Part shown: positions 16,519 through 26,053 of the stretch, one piece after another | How the letters are laid out: every line of letters starts with the position of its first letter | How positions within the stretch are numbered: the first letter of the stretch is position 1 | Assembly (NCBI RefSeq): GCF_003014615.1 | Contig: NZ_PYGI01000012.1 | Coordinates: 60,973 to 124,972 of the forward strand | Direction: 5' to 3' | Length of the DNA: 64,000 nt | Source of the DNA: Marinobacterium halophilum | GTDB taxonomy: Bacteria > Pseudomonadota > Gammaproteobacteria > Pseudomonadales > Balneatricaceae | Notes under the pieces: model-generated | Seen by the model: the letters and a program-made list of their open reading frames with translations, nothing else | What the model was told of the DNA's origin: nothing | Databases searched by the model: none | Program-made: the position numbers and the translations under genes

Positions 16519-18159
16519 TTATTCTTCGACGCCATTTGCCTGTGAGCGCAACACGAATTTCTGGATCTTGCCGGTGGAGGTTTTCGGCAGGTCGCAGAAT
16601 ACGATGCGTTTGGGTGCCTTGAAGCGGGCCATGTTGTCGCGGCAGAACTGGATGATATCCGCTTCAGTGACATCCGCACCCGCCTTCAGGGTAACGAAGG
16701 CACAGGGCACTTCGCCCCACTTCTCATCCTGCTGGGCCACAACAGCGGCTTCCATCACCTGCGGATGACGATAGAGTGCATCTTCAATCTCAATACTGGA
16801 GATGTTCTCACCACCCGAGATGATGATGTCCTTGGAGCGGTCCTTGATGTCGACGTAGCCGTCTTCATGCCATACCGCCAGGTCACCCGAGTGGAACCAG
16901 CCGCCTTCAAACGCCTTGTCGGTGGTGCTCGGGTTTTTCAGGTAACCCTTCATCACCAGGTTGCCGCTCATCATGATCTCGCCGATGGTCTTGCCATCCT
17001 GAGGCACGGGCTCCAGCGTTTGCGGGTTGGCCACCATCAGGCCTTCCAGCATCGGCGTCTTCACGCCCTGGCGGGATTTCAGGCGGGCGCGTTCGGCCGG
17101 GGTCTGTTCGTCCCACTTGTCATGCCAGGCACACACAACACAGGGGCCGTAGGTTTCGGTCAGGCCGTAAACATGGGTCACGCTGAAGCCCATGTTTTCC
17201 ATCCCTTCAATCACCGCAGCCGGCGGCGCAGCGCCAGCGGTCATCACTTTCACCTGATGATTGATACCGGCTTTCATTTCGTCCGGTGCGTTGTTGAGCA
17301 TGTTGAGGACGATCGGGGCACCGCAGAAGTGGTCTGCCTTCTCTTCCTTGATCAACGAATAGATGTCGTCGGCACGTACGTGGCGCAGGCAAACGTTAAC
17401 GCCCGCTGTAGCAGCCACCGTCCAGGGGAAGCACCAGCCGTTGCAATGGAACATCGGCAGCGTCCACAGGTACACCGGCGCATCGCCCATGTTCCATGAC
17501 ATCGCGTTGCTGATCGCATTCAGGTAGGCGCCACGGTGGTGGTACACCACGCCCTTGGGATCACCAGTGGTGCCAGAGGTGTAGTTCAGGGTAATCGCAT
17601 CCCACTCGTTTTCCGGCAGCTGCCATGCGAATTCGGGATCACCCTCGGCAATGAAGGCCTCATAATCCATTTCCCCGATCAGTTCGCCGCCTTCATATGA
17701 AGGGTCGTCGATGTCGATCACGATCGGGTTGATACGTGCAATCTTGATCGCCCGTGCAATCACTTCGGAGAACTCGCGATCAACGATGATCACCTTGGCT
17801 TCGCCGTGCTGCAAAATGAAGGCGATGGCTTCGGCATCCAGACGAATGTTCATCGCGTTCAGCACGGCACCGGCCATGGGCACACCAAAGTGTGCTTCAA
17901 ACACTTCCGGCAGGTTCGGGGCCATTACCGCAACCGTATCGCCTTTGCCGATGCCGCGCTGGGTCAGTGCACTGGCCAGACGACGGCAGCGGTTATAGGT
18001 TTCGGCCCAGTTGCGGCGCACCTGATGATGCACAACAGCAGTACGTTCGGGGTAAACAAAGGCCGTACGGGCGATGAAGCTAAGCGGCGACAAGGTCGCA
18101 TAGTTGGCCGGATTCTGGTCCAGCCCAAGAGCGTAGGGATTATGGTCATTCATTGTCAT
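16519..18159 (-). CDS. Acyl-CoA synthetase, AMP-forming (DmdB-like / medium-chain)
   Basis: 546-residue member of the ANL adenylating superfamily: activates a carboxylic acid with ATP and joins it to CoA. The phosphate loop YTSGTTGDPKG (193-203) is intact, as are VYGLTETYGP, the hinge-region SGDLAVWHEDGYVDIKDRSKD and the C-terminal PKTSTGKIQKF with the catalytic Lys. The stretch PKGVVYHHRGAYLNAISN is typical of the group that includes DmdB (3-methylmercaptopropionate-CoA ligase) and medium-chain ligases. With the DmdC-like dehydrogenase at 9971-11749 it could act on methylmercaptopropionate or ordinary fatty acids. GAGG lies 8 nt before the ATG. The DRT3 island separates it from the other acyl-CoA genes. 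Confidence 0.92.
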   Translation of the reverse strand: MTMNDHNPYALGLDQNPANYATLSPLSFIARTAFVYPERTAVVHHQVRRNWAETYNRCRRLASALTQRGIGKGDTVAVMAPNLPEVFEAHFGVPMAGAVLNAMNIRLDAEAIAFILQHGEAKVIIVDREFSEVIARAIKIARINPIVIDIDDPSYEGGELIGEMDYEAFIAEGDPEFAWQLPENEWDAITLNYTSGTTGDPKGVVYHHRGAYLNAISNAMSWNMGDAPVYLWTLPMFHCNGWCFPWTVAATAGVNVCLRHVRADDIYSLIKEEKADHFCGAPIVLNMLNNAPDEMKAGINHQVKVMTAGAAPPAAVIEGMENMGFSVTHVYGLTETYGPCVVCAWHDKWDEQTPAERARLKSRQGVKTPMLEGLMVANPQTLEPVPQDGKTIGEIMMSGNLVMKGYLKNPSTTDKAFEGGWFHSGDLAVWHEDGYVDIKDRSKDIIISGGENISSIEIEDALYRHPQVMEAAVVAQQDEKWGEVPCAFVTLKAGADVTEADIIQFCRDNMARFKAPKRIVFCDLPKTSTGKIQKFVLRSQANGVEE

Positions 18160-18357
18160 TATTAATTCCTCTCCACCGGTCTATAGGGGAGCCATCCGCG
18201 GTTGATTTGATTCCATCCAATAATGTCCATCATACGTATTTTCCCTTATTACACAATAGGACCTAAACGTCATAAGATTGTCACCGATCATTGCTTGCAA
18301 GCCCCTGCTGACAGCCCCTGCAGAGTAAGCGCCACGCACCGGAAACAAGGAAACGGC

Positions 18358-19875
18358 ATGCCACCACTGGAGCAGGAACTGCAACGCTGTTTACAGGAGG
18401 CCGACCGATATCGCTTGCTGGCCGAGCAATCGACCGACATGATTTCGCGGCACACGCCGACCCCTGAATGGACCTTTATTGATGTAAATCCTGCCATTGA
18501 GCGCGTGCTGGGATATCGAGCCGAAGAGATCATCGGCACGCCCGGATATGACCTGTTTCACCCTGACGATGCTGACAACCTGAAAAAACGTGCGGAATCC
18601 GTGCGCTATCGGCGCGGCATGTATACCAATGTCTACCGTTTTCAGCACCGCGACGGTCACTATATCTGGTTGGAAACCACCAGCCGCACCATCCGTGACG
18701 AGCGTGGTAAACCGATGGAGATCATCTGCGTCTCCCGCGATGTAACCGAGCGCGAACTGGCCCAGCAGGCGACCCGCCGCCTGGCTCGAGTGGTTGAAGC
18801 TTCGTCCGACATGATTCTGTTCTGTAATCACCGTACCCTGCAGCTGACCTACATGAACGAGACCGCCTACCGCACCCTCGGTGCCGAGCGGGAAAACCTC
18901 GCCGTGTTCTATCTCAACCAGCTATTCCCTCAGGATATTCTGCATACGCTGGTAGAACCGGCGCTGCAGCATGCTGCTCTGTATGGCACCTGGTATGGCA
19001 GCATCCCGCTCTACCCCGCCGGCAACCCCGGGCGTATTGCCGAAATCCGCGAAATCATCGCCCACCGCAACCGTGCCGAGAACATGCAGGTGGAGTATTA
19101 CTCGATCATCGCCCGCGATATCACCCTGAAGCGCCAGGCGGAAGAAAAAGCCAAGCGCCAGCAGCTTGAAATGGCGCATATGTCACGCGTGTTGTCGGTG
19201 GGCGAGATGGCGACCGAGCTGGCCCATGAGATCAATCAACCACTGGCCACCATCATCAACTATTGCAACGGCACGTTCCGCCGCCTGGACGATGGTCAAA
19301 TCACTGAAGTCGGCCAGATAACGCGCGCCATGGAGCTGATTTCAACCCAGGCCAAACGCGCTTCGGAAATCATCAAGCGCATGCGCCATTTTGTGCGCCG
19401 TACCGAGTTTCAGCGCATCAGTTTTCCGATCAATGAAACCTGCGTCGAGGTCACTCGCTTCCTCAACCAGGAAGCCATTGACCACGACATCCGCTTTGAT
19501 TTTGATCTGGACGACAGCAACCCTTTCATCGAGGCCGATCGTCTGCAGATCGAGCAGGTGTTGCTGAACCTGATCCGTAACGCCATCGAGGCCTACAGCG
19601 AGTGTCATATCCGCCCACGACCGGTTAAAATTCGCACCCGCATCGAAGGACGGCGGTTACTGGTGACGGTGGCCGACGAAGGCCCCGGCATCGACATGGA
19701 CCAGCTGAACACCCTGTTCGAGCCCTTCTCCACTTCGAAGGAAAACGGACTAGGCATGGGCCTGTCGATTTCGCATACAATCATAGAAAGCCATTCGGGC
19801 CGGCTGTGGGTCGAACCGAATGGCGAACAGGGCACCTGTTTTCATTTTCAACTCCCGCTCAAGGGGCAGGCATGA
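18358..19875 (+). CDS. PAS-domain sensor histidine kinase (FixL-like)
   Basis: 505-residue kinase lacking obvious membrane helices. The N-terminal half holds two PAS domains (first about 20-140, with DVNPAIERVLGY and FHPDDADN; second about 150-270, degenerate). The dimerisation domain has the H-box HEINQPLATIINY with His290, followed by N-box LNLIRNAIEAY, G1 DEGPGID and G2 GLGMGLSIS: a complete kinase. I chose the ATG at 18358, which has AAGG 7 nt upstream; an in-frame ATG at 18223 would add 45 low-complexity residues. The stop overlaps the response-regulator start (ATGA). No heme-ligand His can be asserted, so the signal sensed is unknown. Confidence 0.9.
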   Translation: MPPLEQELQRCLQEADRYRLLAEQSTDMISRHTPTPEWTFIDVNPAIERVLGYRAEEIIGTPGYDLFHPDDADNLKKRAESVRYRRGMYTNVYRFQHRDGHYIWLETTSRTIRDERGKPMEIICVSRDVTERELAQQATRRLARVVEASSDMILFCNHRTLQLTYMNETAYRTLGAERENLAVFYLNQLFPQDILHTLVEPALQHAALYGTWYGSIPLYPAGNPGRIAEIREIIAHRNRAENMQVEYYSIIARDITLKRQAEEKAKRQQLEMAHMSRVLSVGEMATELAHEINQPLATIINYCNGTFRRLDDGQITEVGQITRAMELISTQAKRASEIIKRMRHFVRRTEFQRISFPINETCVEVTRFLNQEAIDHDIRFDFDLDDSNPFIEADRLQIEQVLLNLIRNAIEAYSECHIRPRPVKIRTRIEGRRLLVTVADEGPGIDMDQLNTLFEPFSTSKENGLGMGLSISHTIIESHSGRLWVEPNGEQGTCFHFQLPLKGQA

Positions 19876-20480
19876 GTATCAGTAACGCAACGGTTTTCAT
19901 CATCGACGACGACGCCGATTTCCGCGATTCCGTTCAGTGGTTGTTGGAGTCCACTTCTTACACCATCGAGAGCTATGCCTCTGCGCAGCAGTTCCTCGAC
20001 CAGTATGACCAGCGTCCGGGCTGCATGCTTTTGGACGTGCGCATGCCGGATATCAACGGCCTGGCGCTGCAACAGATCATGCAGGAACGCGATATACGCC
20101 TGCCGGTGATCATTCTGACCGGCCATGGCGATGTACCCATGGCGGTGGCCGCGATGAAGAACGGCGCTTTGGATTTTCTGGAAAAGCCGTTCGACGACGA
20201 CGTGTTACTGACGCTGGTAGACCGTGCCATGGCAGACGCCGAGACACGCTTCAGCCAACAGAGCGAAGAACGCGAACTGCGCGAACTCTACGACTCCTTG
20301 AGCCGTCGCGAACGTGAAGTGATGGACTTGGTCGTGACCGGCAACTCCAACCGCGAGATTGCGGAAACCCTTGGCATCAGCCCGAAAACGGTGGAAGTTC
20401 ACCGCTCACGGGTGATGAGCAAGATGCGTGCGGAAAGTCTGGCGCACCTGGTACAGATGCACAGCCGACTGGCGCTTTAA
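19872..20480 (+). CDS. LuxR/FixJ-type response regulator
   Basis: 202-residue two-domain regulator, partner of the overlapping kinase. Receiver domain: acidic pocket IIDDDAD (10-16), phospho-acceptor Asp55 in LLDVRMPD, Thr83 and Lys105 (LEKPF). The C-terminal LuxR-type helix-turn-helix is LSRREREVMDLVVTGNSNREIAETLGISPKTVEVHRSRVMSKM in essence (about 143-185). The FixJ/TodT group often controls catabolic operons; the adjacent acyl-CoA genes on both sides are plausible targets, but this is inference. Its end overlaps the convergent hydrolase gene by 4 bp. Confidence 0.93.
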   Translation: MSISNATVFIIDDDADFRDSVQWLLESTSYTIESYASAQQFLDQYDQRPGCMLLDVRMPDINGLALQQIMQERDIRLPVIILTGHGDVPMAVAAMKNGALDFLEKPFDDDVLLTLVDRAMADAETRFSQQSEERELRELYDSLSRREREVMDLVVTGNSNREIAETLGISPKTVEVHRSRVMSKMRAESLAHLVQMHSRLAL

Positions 20481-21289
20481 GCGGTCGGCAGCAGGCCTGC
20501 AGCGTCCAGAAAGCGGCGCGTGTGGGCCAACACCTCTTCCGGCTTCTCCAGATGTGGCACATGGCCGCAGTCAGCAATGAACTGTTCGGTGGCGTGCTCG
20601 CCGATCACCGCACAGGTATCGGTTACCTGCTCCGGCACACCGTACTCGTCGCCCTCCCCCTGCATGATCAACGCCGGACACTGAATGTTCGCCAGCTGCG
20701 GCCTCAGGTTCAGGTTTTCATGGCAGGAGGGCCGCTGCCACGTTTCCGCCCAGGCCCGGAAAATAAGATCGGTACGCTCACCGTGATAGCGCGCCAGCCG
20801 CTGTGGCAAATCCGTGGTGCGGTAACGCTCCACCGCCGTCTTGATGCCTCCCAGCGTCAGATGGTCAACATAGATATGCGCCGCCAGGGTCACGATGGCC
20901 ACCACCTGATCCGGGCAGCTTGAGGCACCAATCAAGGCAACAGACCCACCATCACTGTGGCCGAACAGAATCACCTGTTCCAGCCCCAGCCGATCCAGCA
21001 GCTGCGGCAGCCACACCTCACCCTCTTCAAGCAGATAGTCATCCGGCCGCGGCAGCATGATCGGCGTTGACCCGCCATATCCGCGACGTTCAAACACCAG
21101 CACGTCCAGCCCGGTCGCCGCCGCCAACTGCTGCGGAAAACCTTTCCACATCGCAATGCAGCCCAGTGCCTCGTGCAGCAGTACAATCACCGGCCGTCCC
21201 TGCCCTGACGGCTGACGCCCCCAACGCAACTGTAAGCTCACACCATCATTGAGCTGCACCTGTTCATCGTGCCAAACCACCGCGCTCAT
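20477..21289 (-). CDS. Alpha/beta-fold hydrolase
   Basis: 270-residue soluble esterase/lipase-type protein. Nucleophile elbow GHSDGG with Ser112; acid GEGDEYG; catalytic His in CGHVPHLEKPE, so the triad is complete. LLHEALGCIAMWKGFP provides the oxyanion region. Last gene of the ligase-thioesterase-hydrolase operon: its ATG overlaps the stop of the thioesterase gene by 4 bp. The family includes carboxylesterases and C-C hydrolases; substrate unknown, but the context points to release or recycling of acyl groups. Confidence 0.85.
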   Translation of the reverse strand: MSAVVWHDEQVQLNDGVSLQLRWGRQPSGQGRPVIVLLHEALGCIAMWKGFPQQLAAATGLDVLVFERRGYGGSTPIMLPRPDDYLLEEGEVWLPQLLDRLGLEQVILFGHSDGGSVALIGASSCPDQVVAIVTLAAHIYVDHLTLGGIKTAVERYRTTDLPQRLARYHGERTDLIFRAWAETWQRPSCHENLNLRPQLANIQCPALIMQGEGDEYGVPEQVTDTCAVIGEHATEQFIADCGHVPHLEKPEEVLAHTRRFLDAAGLLPTA

Positions 21290-21705
21290 CGTGCCTCCGG
21301 TATCGAATAGGTAATGGTGGCATGCGCAACCGGGTCGTCATCCCCTGCCGAACGTACATACACCTCACCTACGCCAAGGCGCTTGCCAACCTTGAGCATC
21401 TCGGCACGGGCAATCAGGTCTGCATCGGGGCGCGGCTTGCGCAGGAAGTTGATATTAAGGTTAATAGTCACCGCCAATGCCACCGGACCAATGCGACTCA
21501 ACAGCGCTGCATACAGCGCCACATCTGCCAACCCCATCATGGTCGGGCCTGATACGGTGCCACCGGGGCGCAAGTGGTCATCACCGACAGCCAAACGCAA
21601 TTCGGCCCAGCCATCGCCAAGCCTGTCCAACTGCCCGTACTGATCACCCTGCGGGAAATGATCCTGCAAGAACCGCTGCATCTCTTCGAATGTCATGACC
21701 TGCAT
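21286..21705 (-). CDS. PaaI-family hot-dog acyl-CoA thioesterase
   Basis: 139 residues with the PaaI/thioesterase-II pattern: HLRPGGTVSGPTMMGLADVALYAAL, where the Gly-rich turn and the Asp at the start of the long helix match the catalytic region, followed by the strands LAVTINLNINFLRKPRPDADLIARAEML. Expected to hydrolyse acyl-CoA in the cytoplasm. It sits 11 bp after the acyl-CoA ligase and overlaps the hydrolase start, so the three are co-expressed. Confidence 0.88.
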   Translation of the reverse strand: MQVMTFEEMQRFLQDHFPQGDQYGQLDRLGDGWAELRLAVGDDHLRPGGTVSGPTMMGLADVALYAALLSRIGPVALAVTINLNINFLRKPRPDADLIARAEMLKVGKRLGVGEVYVRSAGDDDPVAHATITYSIPEAR

Positions 21706-21716
21706 ACTGACTCCTG

Positions 21717-23363
21717 TTACTGGTCGGCTTCTTCACGCGCCTTGTTGCGCAGGATAAAACGCTGAATCTTGCCGCTGGGCGTCTTCGGCAACTCATGTAC
21801 AAACTCGACTTCACGCGGGAAGGCATGCGTCGACAGACGGTTGCGCACCAGCTCTTTCAGCTCGTCGGCCAGATTTTCATCGGCATCAAACTGCGGCCGC
21901 GTCACCACATACGCCTTGATCACGGCACCACGGGAGCTGTCCGGCTTGCCAACTACACCCGATTCCGCCACCGCCGGATGCTCCAGCAACGTGCTTTCCA
22001 CATCCGCCGGCCCCACGCGATACCCCGCCGTGGTAATGATGTCGTCATCACGGCCGGTAAAGGAGTAGCTGCCATCGCCATGGCTGATCACCACATCGCC
22101 GGTGAGGTAGTAACGGTCGTGGAAGGGGTCTTTTTCATCCCAGGTGTAACCTGCGAAAAAAAACAGGGGCGAGTTGTGAACATCCACCGCGAGCTGGCCG
22201 GTTTCACCCGCTCCCACTTCACGGTAGTCACCATCCAGCGCCACCACACGGTGCCCCGGTAGCGAATATCCCATGGAGCCGATTCTGACCGGATGCTCAA
22301 GGGCGTGATGATTGCAGCAGGTCATGCCGGTTTCGGTCTGACCGTAATGATCCATCACCGGACAGCCCAAGCGGCGCTTGACCCAGTTGATCACCTCGGG
22401 GTTCAGCGGCTCGCCTGCACTGCTGGCGATGCGCAGCCCCAGTGACTCGGAATCGGTCAGCAGCTGATCATTGGCCATCAGCAAACGGTACGCGGTCGGG
22501 GCCGCCGCCAGGTTGGTGATGCCATATTTGCGGATCATCGCGTAGGTGGTGTCGGGGGTAAAACCGTTCTCATTGAAATGGGTAGTTGCACCCAACAGCA
22601 ACGGGCCGACCACGGCATAATAGAGGCCATACGCCCAGCCGGGATCGGTTACATTCCAATAGCGATCTTCGGGTTTCAGGTCGATGGCATAGCGCATGTA
22701 GACATAAAAGGAGAGCAGTGCGCGTGCGGGCACGGCCACACCCTTGGACTTGCCGACGGTACCCGAGGTAAACATCTGCAGAATGGGGTCATCTGCCCCG
22801 ATCAATACCGGCTCGAACTGATCAGACTGCGCCAACATCTGCGCATGGTAATCCAGATCCGTATGGCTATCCTCACCCTTGGCGCTGACGCGCACGATGG
22901 GTGGGCACTTCTGTATTGCGTCCAGTTTGAAGCGGTTCTGGTCATCGGTCACCACCAGACGGGTACCGGCTTTATCCAGACGGTATTCGATGGCCCCGGC
23001 CCCAAAGGCCGTAAACAGCGGTTGATACACCGCGCCAGCCCTCAGCGTCCCCAGAATCACGACCAGCAGCTCGGGGCTGCGTGGCAGCAGTGCCGCAACC
23101 CGGTCGCCCTTGCCCACGCCATGTTGCTGCAAGAGGTTGGCAAAACGCGCCGCAGCCTGCTGCAGACGTGCATAGCTCCAACGCTCGGGTGGTCGTTCGA
23201 TCCCTTCGAAGGCAAGCGCGATACGTTCGGGATCGTCTGCCCACTTGTCACAGATTTCATGACAGGCATTGATACCGACAGACAAATTACCCTGCAACGC
23301 ATCCTGCGCCAGCGAGTCGATATCAAATTGATCATAAAACGGCTGATACGCCTGTGTGCTCAT
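21717..23363 (-). CDS. AMP-forming acyl-CoA synthetase (AcsM/acetyl-CoA synthetase-like)
   Basis: 548-residue ANL-superfamily ligase. Phosphate loop FTSGTVGKSKGV, then WNVTDPGWAYGLYYAVVGPLLLGA and DHYGQTETGM, followed by the hinge TGRDDDIITTAGYRVGP and the C-terminal PKTPSGKIQRF with its catalytic Lys. This set resembles the acetyl-/butyryl-CoA (AcsM-like) group rather than long-chain FadD; exact substrate unknown. I chose the ATG at 23363, preceded by GAGGGA; the frame stays open to 23621 but that stretch is intergenic in character. First gene of a three-gene operon. A LiuR-like palindrome lies about 90 bp upstream. Confidence 0.9.
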   Translation of the reverse strand: MSTQAYQPFYDQFDIDSLAQDALQGNLSVGINACHEICDKWADDPERIALAFEGIERPPERWSYARLQQAAARFANLLQQHGVGKGDRVAALLPRSPELLVVILGTLRAGAVYQPLFTAFGAGAIEYRLDKAGTRLVVTDDQNRFKLDAIQKCPPIVRVSAKGEDSHTDLDYHAQMLAQSDQFEPVLIGADDPILQMFTSGTVGKSKGVAVPARALLSFYVYMRYAIDLKPEDRYWNVTDPGWAYGLYYAVVGPLLLGATTHFNENGFTPDTTYAMIRKYGITNLAAAPTAYRLLMANDQLLTDSESLGLRIASSAGEPLNPEVINWVKRRLGCPVMDHYGQTETGMTCCNHHALEHPVRIGSMGYSLPGHRVVALDGDYREVGAGETGQLAVDVHNSPLFFFAGYTWDEKDPFHDRYYLTGDVVISHGDGSYSFTGRDDDIITTAGYRVGPADVESTLLEHPAVAESGVVGKPDSSRGAVIKAYVVTRPQFDADENLADELKELVRNRLSTHAFPREVEFVHELPKTPSGKIQRFILRNKAREEADQ

Positions 23364-23414
23364 GGCTGTATTCCCTCTTTTTATCTTTATTATCGGAACG
23401 GAGGCGATGTGTTT

Positions 23415-23426
23415 TCCCTTAAGGGA
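23415..23426. repeat. 12-bp perfect palindrome in the divergent promoter region
   Basis: TCCCTTAAGGGA is perfectly symmetrical and is followed by TATCCC. It lies 52-63 bp upstream of the acyl-CoA ligase ATG. Could be an operator; regulator unknown. Confidence 0.4.
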
Positions 23427-23446
23427 TATCCCGAATATATAACCGC

Positions 23447-23462
23447 TTACCGTTAACGTAAA
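23447..23462. promoter_or_regulatory. LiuR-like operator candidate
   Basis: TTACCGTTAACGTAAA differs at two positions from the consensus TTTACGTTAACGTAAA that I recall for LiuR, the MerR-family regulator of branched-chain amino acid and acyl-CoA catabolism in gammaproteobacteria. It sits 84-99 bp upstream of an acyl-CoA ligase operon, where such a site would make sense. No liuR gene is in the window. Confidence 0.4.
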
Positions 23463-23637
23463 CCTAACCCTGTGAATTGCGCAATAAATCGGCAAACCGA
23501 CAGACATGGCATGATAATTGGCATGAACATGACGAATACCGCTCCATTCCTGACTTTGGTGGTATTGCACCCATGCAACATCGTCGTAAAATATGCGCGC
23601 TAAAATAACAACAAATGACATACAGCAAGAGTAAATA

Positions 23638-24114
23638 ATGACTAAAGTTCTGGTCAGCGCCTGCCTGTTGGGCGCAAAAGTGCGTTATGACGGCCGTGAT
23701 AATCTTTTGGATCACCCGGTTCTCAAACGCTGGCAGCAGCAAGGACGTCTGGTGACCGTCTGCCCTGAAACCCTTGGAGGCCTGCCCACCCCAAGACCAC
23801 CGGCCGAAACCCAAAGCCGCTTCCCGATCCTGATTACCACCAGCAATGGCGACGATGTTACCCCTGAGTTTCTCAGCGGTGCCGAGCAGGCGCTGGAGCT
23901 GGCCCGCAAACATGACTGCTGTTGTGCGCTGATGAAAGCCCGCAGCCCGTCGTGCGGGAACCAGGAAATCTATGATGGCAGCTTCAGCGGCCAGCTAACC
24001 ACTGCACCGGGTGTCGCCGCCGGAGAGCTGCTGCGCAACGGTTTCCCGGTGTTCAATGAGCTCCAATTGGACGAGCTGATCAGCTTCGTTGAACAGCACA
24101 GCCGCGCCGCCTGA
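23638..24114 (+). CDS. DUF523 family protein (TudS-like Fe-S desulfurase)
   Basis: 158 residues with the conserved cysteines of DUF523: SACLLG (Cys9), VCPETLGGLPTPRPP (Cys42) and KARSPSCG. Members studied (thiouracil desulfidase TudS) bind a [4Fe-4S] cluster through three cysteines and remove sulfur from thiouracil; whether this copy does so is inference. It stands alone between a divergent promoter region and a strong terminator. Confidence 0.85.
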   Translation: MTKVLVSACLLGAKVRYDGRDNLLDHPVLKRWQQQGRLVTVCPETLGGLPTPRPPAETQSRFPILITTSNGDDVTPEFLSGAEQALELARKHDCCCALMKARSPSCGNQEIYDGSFSGQLTTAPGVAAGELLRNGFPVFNELQLDELISFVEQHSRAA

Positions 24115-24140
24115 TCACCCGCCACTTGTTAGCCCGACGC

Positions 24141-24166
24141 TGGCCCCCTAAAATGGGGGCCATTTT
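24141..24166 (+). terminator. Rho-independent terminator after the DUF523 gene
   Basis: Perfect 8-bp stem TGGCCCCC/GGGGGCCA with a 6-nt A-rich loop and TTTT, 26 bp past the stop and just upstream of proS. Confidence 0.9.
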
Positions 24167-24190
24167 CATTCTTAAACGGATCCCGGTGCT

Positions 24191-25903
24191 ATGCGAGCAA
24201 GCCAATATCTGATTGCGACTCTGAAAGAGACCCCCTCCGACGCTGAGGTTATTAGCCATCAGCTCATGCTGCGGGCAGGCATGATCCGCAAAGTTGCGGC
24301 CGGCCTTTACAGCTGGTTGCCATTGGGCTTGCGCACCCTGCGCAAGGTCGAGCGTATCGTGCGCGAAGAGATGGATGCAGCAGGTGCTCAGGAAGTGCTG
24401 ATGCCGGCTATCCAGCCCGCCGAACTGTGGCAGGAATCCGGCCGCTGGGAACAGTACGGCCCCGAGCTGCTGCGCGTTAACGACCGCCACAACCGTGAGT
24501 TCTGCGTCGGCCCGACCCACGAAGAGGTGATCACTGATCTGGTTCGCCGTGAAGTGAAAAGCTACAAGCAGCTGCCGGCCAACTTCTATCAGATCCAGAC
24601 CAAGTTCCGTGATGAGATCCGCCCGCGTTTCGGCGTAATGCGCTCACGCGAGTTCATCATGAAGGATGCCTACTCCTTCCACGCCAACCATGAGTCACTG
24701 GTTGAAACCTACGCGCGCATGCACCAGGCCTACACCAACATCTTCACCCGCCTGGGTCTGGACTTCCGCCCCGTACTGGCCGACAACGGCTCCATCGGTG
24801 GCGACTCCTCACACGAGTTCCACGTACTGGCGAACTCCGGTGAAGACGATATCGTTTTCTCCAACGGCAGCGACTACGCCGCCAACATCGAAACCGCTGA
24901 AGCACTGGCACTGGGCGAGCGTGGTGCAGCCACCGAAGCCATGCGTCTGGTCGACACGCCCGATGCCAAAACCATTGCCGAACTGGTTGATCAGTTCGAC
25001 CTGCCGATCGAAAAAACCGTCAAGACATTGATCGTTGCCGCCAGCGAAGCAGTGGATGCCGATTTTGTCGCCCTGCTGGTGCGTGGCGATCACGAGCTCA
25101 ACGAGATCAAGGCCGAGAAGCTGGCACAGGTTGAAGCACCGCTGCGTTTTGCCACCGACGACGAGATCCGCCAGGTAATCGGGGCTGGCCCCGGCTCTCT
25201 GGGTCCGGTCAATCTGTCGATTCCGTGCATCATCGACCGCAGCGTTGATACCCTGTCCGACTTCGGTGCCGGTGCCAATATCGATGACAAGCATTACTTC
25301 GGCATCAACTGGGAACGCGATCTGCCGACACCGGAAGTCGCCGACATCCGTAACGTGGTTGAAGGTGACCTTAGCCCCTGCGGCACCGGCACCGTACAGA
25401 TCCGTCGCGGCATCGAAGTGGGTCACATCTTCCAGCTGGGTACCAAGTACTCCGAAGCAATGAACGCCACCGTGCTCGACGAAAACGGCAAAGCCAAGGT
25501 CATGTCCATGGGCTGTTACGGTATCGGTGTTACCCGTGTCGTGGCTGCGTCCATCGAGCAGAACCACGATGACAAGGGCATTGTCTGGCCCGCTGCGCTG
25601 GCACCGTTCAGTGTTGCGCTGGTACCGCTCAACTACGACAAGTCCGAAGAGGTGCGCGCCAAGGCTGACGAACTCTACGCCGCCCTGCAGGCTGCGGGTG
25701 TGGACGTCATCATGGACGACCGCAAAGAGCGTCCTGGCGTCAAGTTTGCCGACATGGAACTGATGGGAATTCCGCAGCGCCTGGTCATCTCTGACCGTGG
25801 TCTGAAAAGCGGCACGCTGGAGTACAAGAGCCGCCGTGACACCGAATCTCAGGACATCGCTGTCGACACGGCACTGGAATTCCTGCACAGCCAGATGAGC
25901 TGA
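24191..25903 (+). CDS. proS: Prolyl-tRNA synthetase (bacterial type with editing domain)
   Basis: 570 residues, full length for the bacterial ProS that charges tRNA(Pro). Class II motif 1 region [24 protein letters not shown] near residue 40, motif 2 ([21 protein letters not shown]) near 140-165, an inserted editing (YbaK-like) domain about 225-400, motif 3 ([12 protein letters not shown]) near 445, and the C-terminal anticodon-binding domain. A stem-loop follows the stop. Housekeeping gene with codon use like its neighbours. Confidence 0.98.
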   Translation: MRASQYLIATLKETPSDAEVISHQLMLRAGMIRKVAAGLYSWLPLGLRTLRKVERIVREEMDAAGAQEVLMPAIQPAELWQESGRWEQYGPELLRVNDRHNREFCVGPTHEEVITDLVRREVKSYKQLPANFYQIQTKFRDEIRPRFGVMRSREFIMKDAYSFHANHESLVETYARMHQAYTNIFTRLGLDFRPVLADNGSIGGDSSHEFHVLANSGEDDIVFSNGSDYAANIETAEALALGERGAATEAMRLVDTPDAKTIAELVDQFDLPIEKTVKTLIVAASEAVDADFVALLVRGDHELNEIKAEKLAQVEAPLRFATDDEIRQVIGAGPGSLGPVNLSIPCIIDRSVDTLSDFGAGANIDDKHYFGINWERDLPTPEVADIRNVVEGDLSPCGTGTVQIRRGIEVGHIFQLGTKYSEAMNATVLDENGKAKVMSMGCYGIGVTRVVAASIEQNHDDKGIVWPAALAPFSVALVPLNYDKSEEVRAKADELYAALQAAGVDVIMDDRKERPGVKFADMELMGIPQRLVISDRGLKSGTLEYKSRRDTESQDIAVDTALEFLHSQMS

Positions 25904-25910
25904 TGCTGAC

Positions 25911-25936
25911 GGCACCCGGAACACTATCCGGGTGCC
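25911..25936 (+). terminator. Hairpin terminator after proS
   Basis: Perfect 10-bp stem GGCACCCGGA/TCCGGGTGCC with loop ACACTA, 7 bp past the stop. The following GCTTCCTCCC is only weakly T-rich. Confidence 0.7.
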
Positions 25937-26053
25937 GCTTCCTCCCAAAAAATGACCCTGCTCAGAGACAGGTTCACTATCCCGCGTTTACCCTTTTCTT
26001 ACGCCATCCCCCTGTTACACTGCCGATATTGTATAGCGAATTTCGGAGTAGTA

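Noticed and set aside
22578..23456. 292-codon open frame antisense to the acyl-CoA ligase
   Set aside because: Shadow frame; the ligase motifs lie on the minus strand.
24809..25948. 379-codon open frame antisense to proS
   Set aside because: Shadow of the synthetase gene; no start signal or domain.
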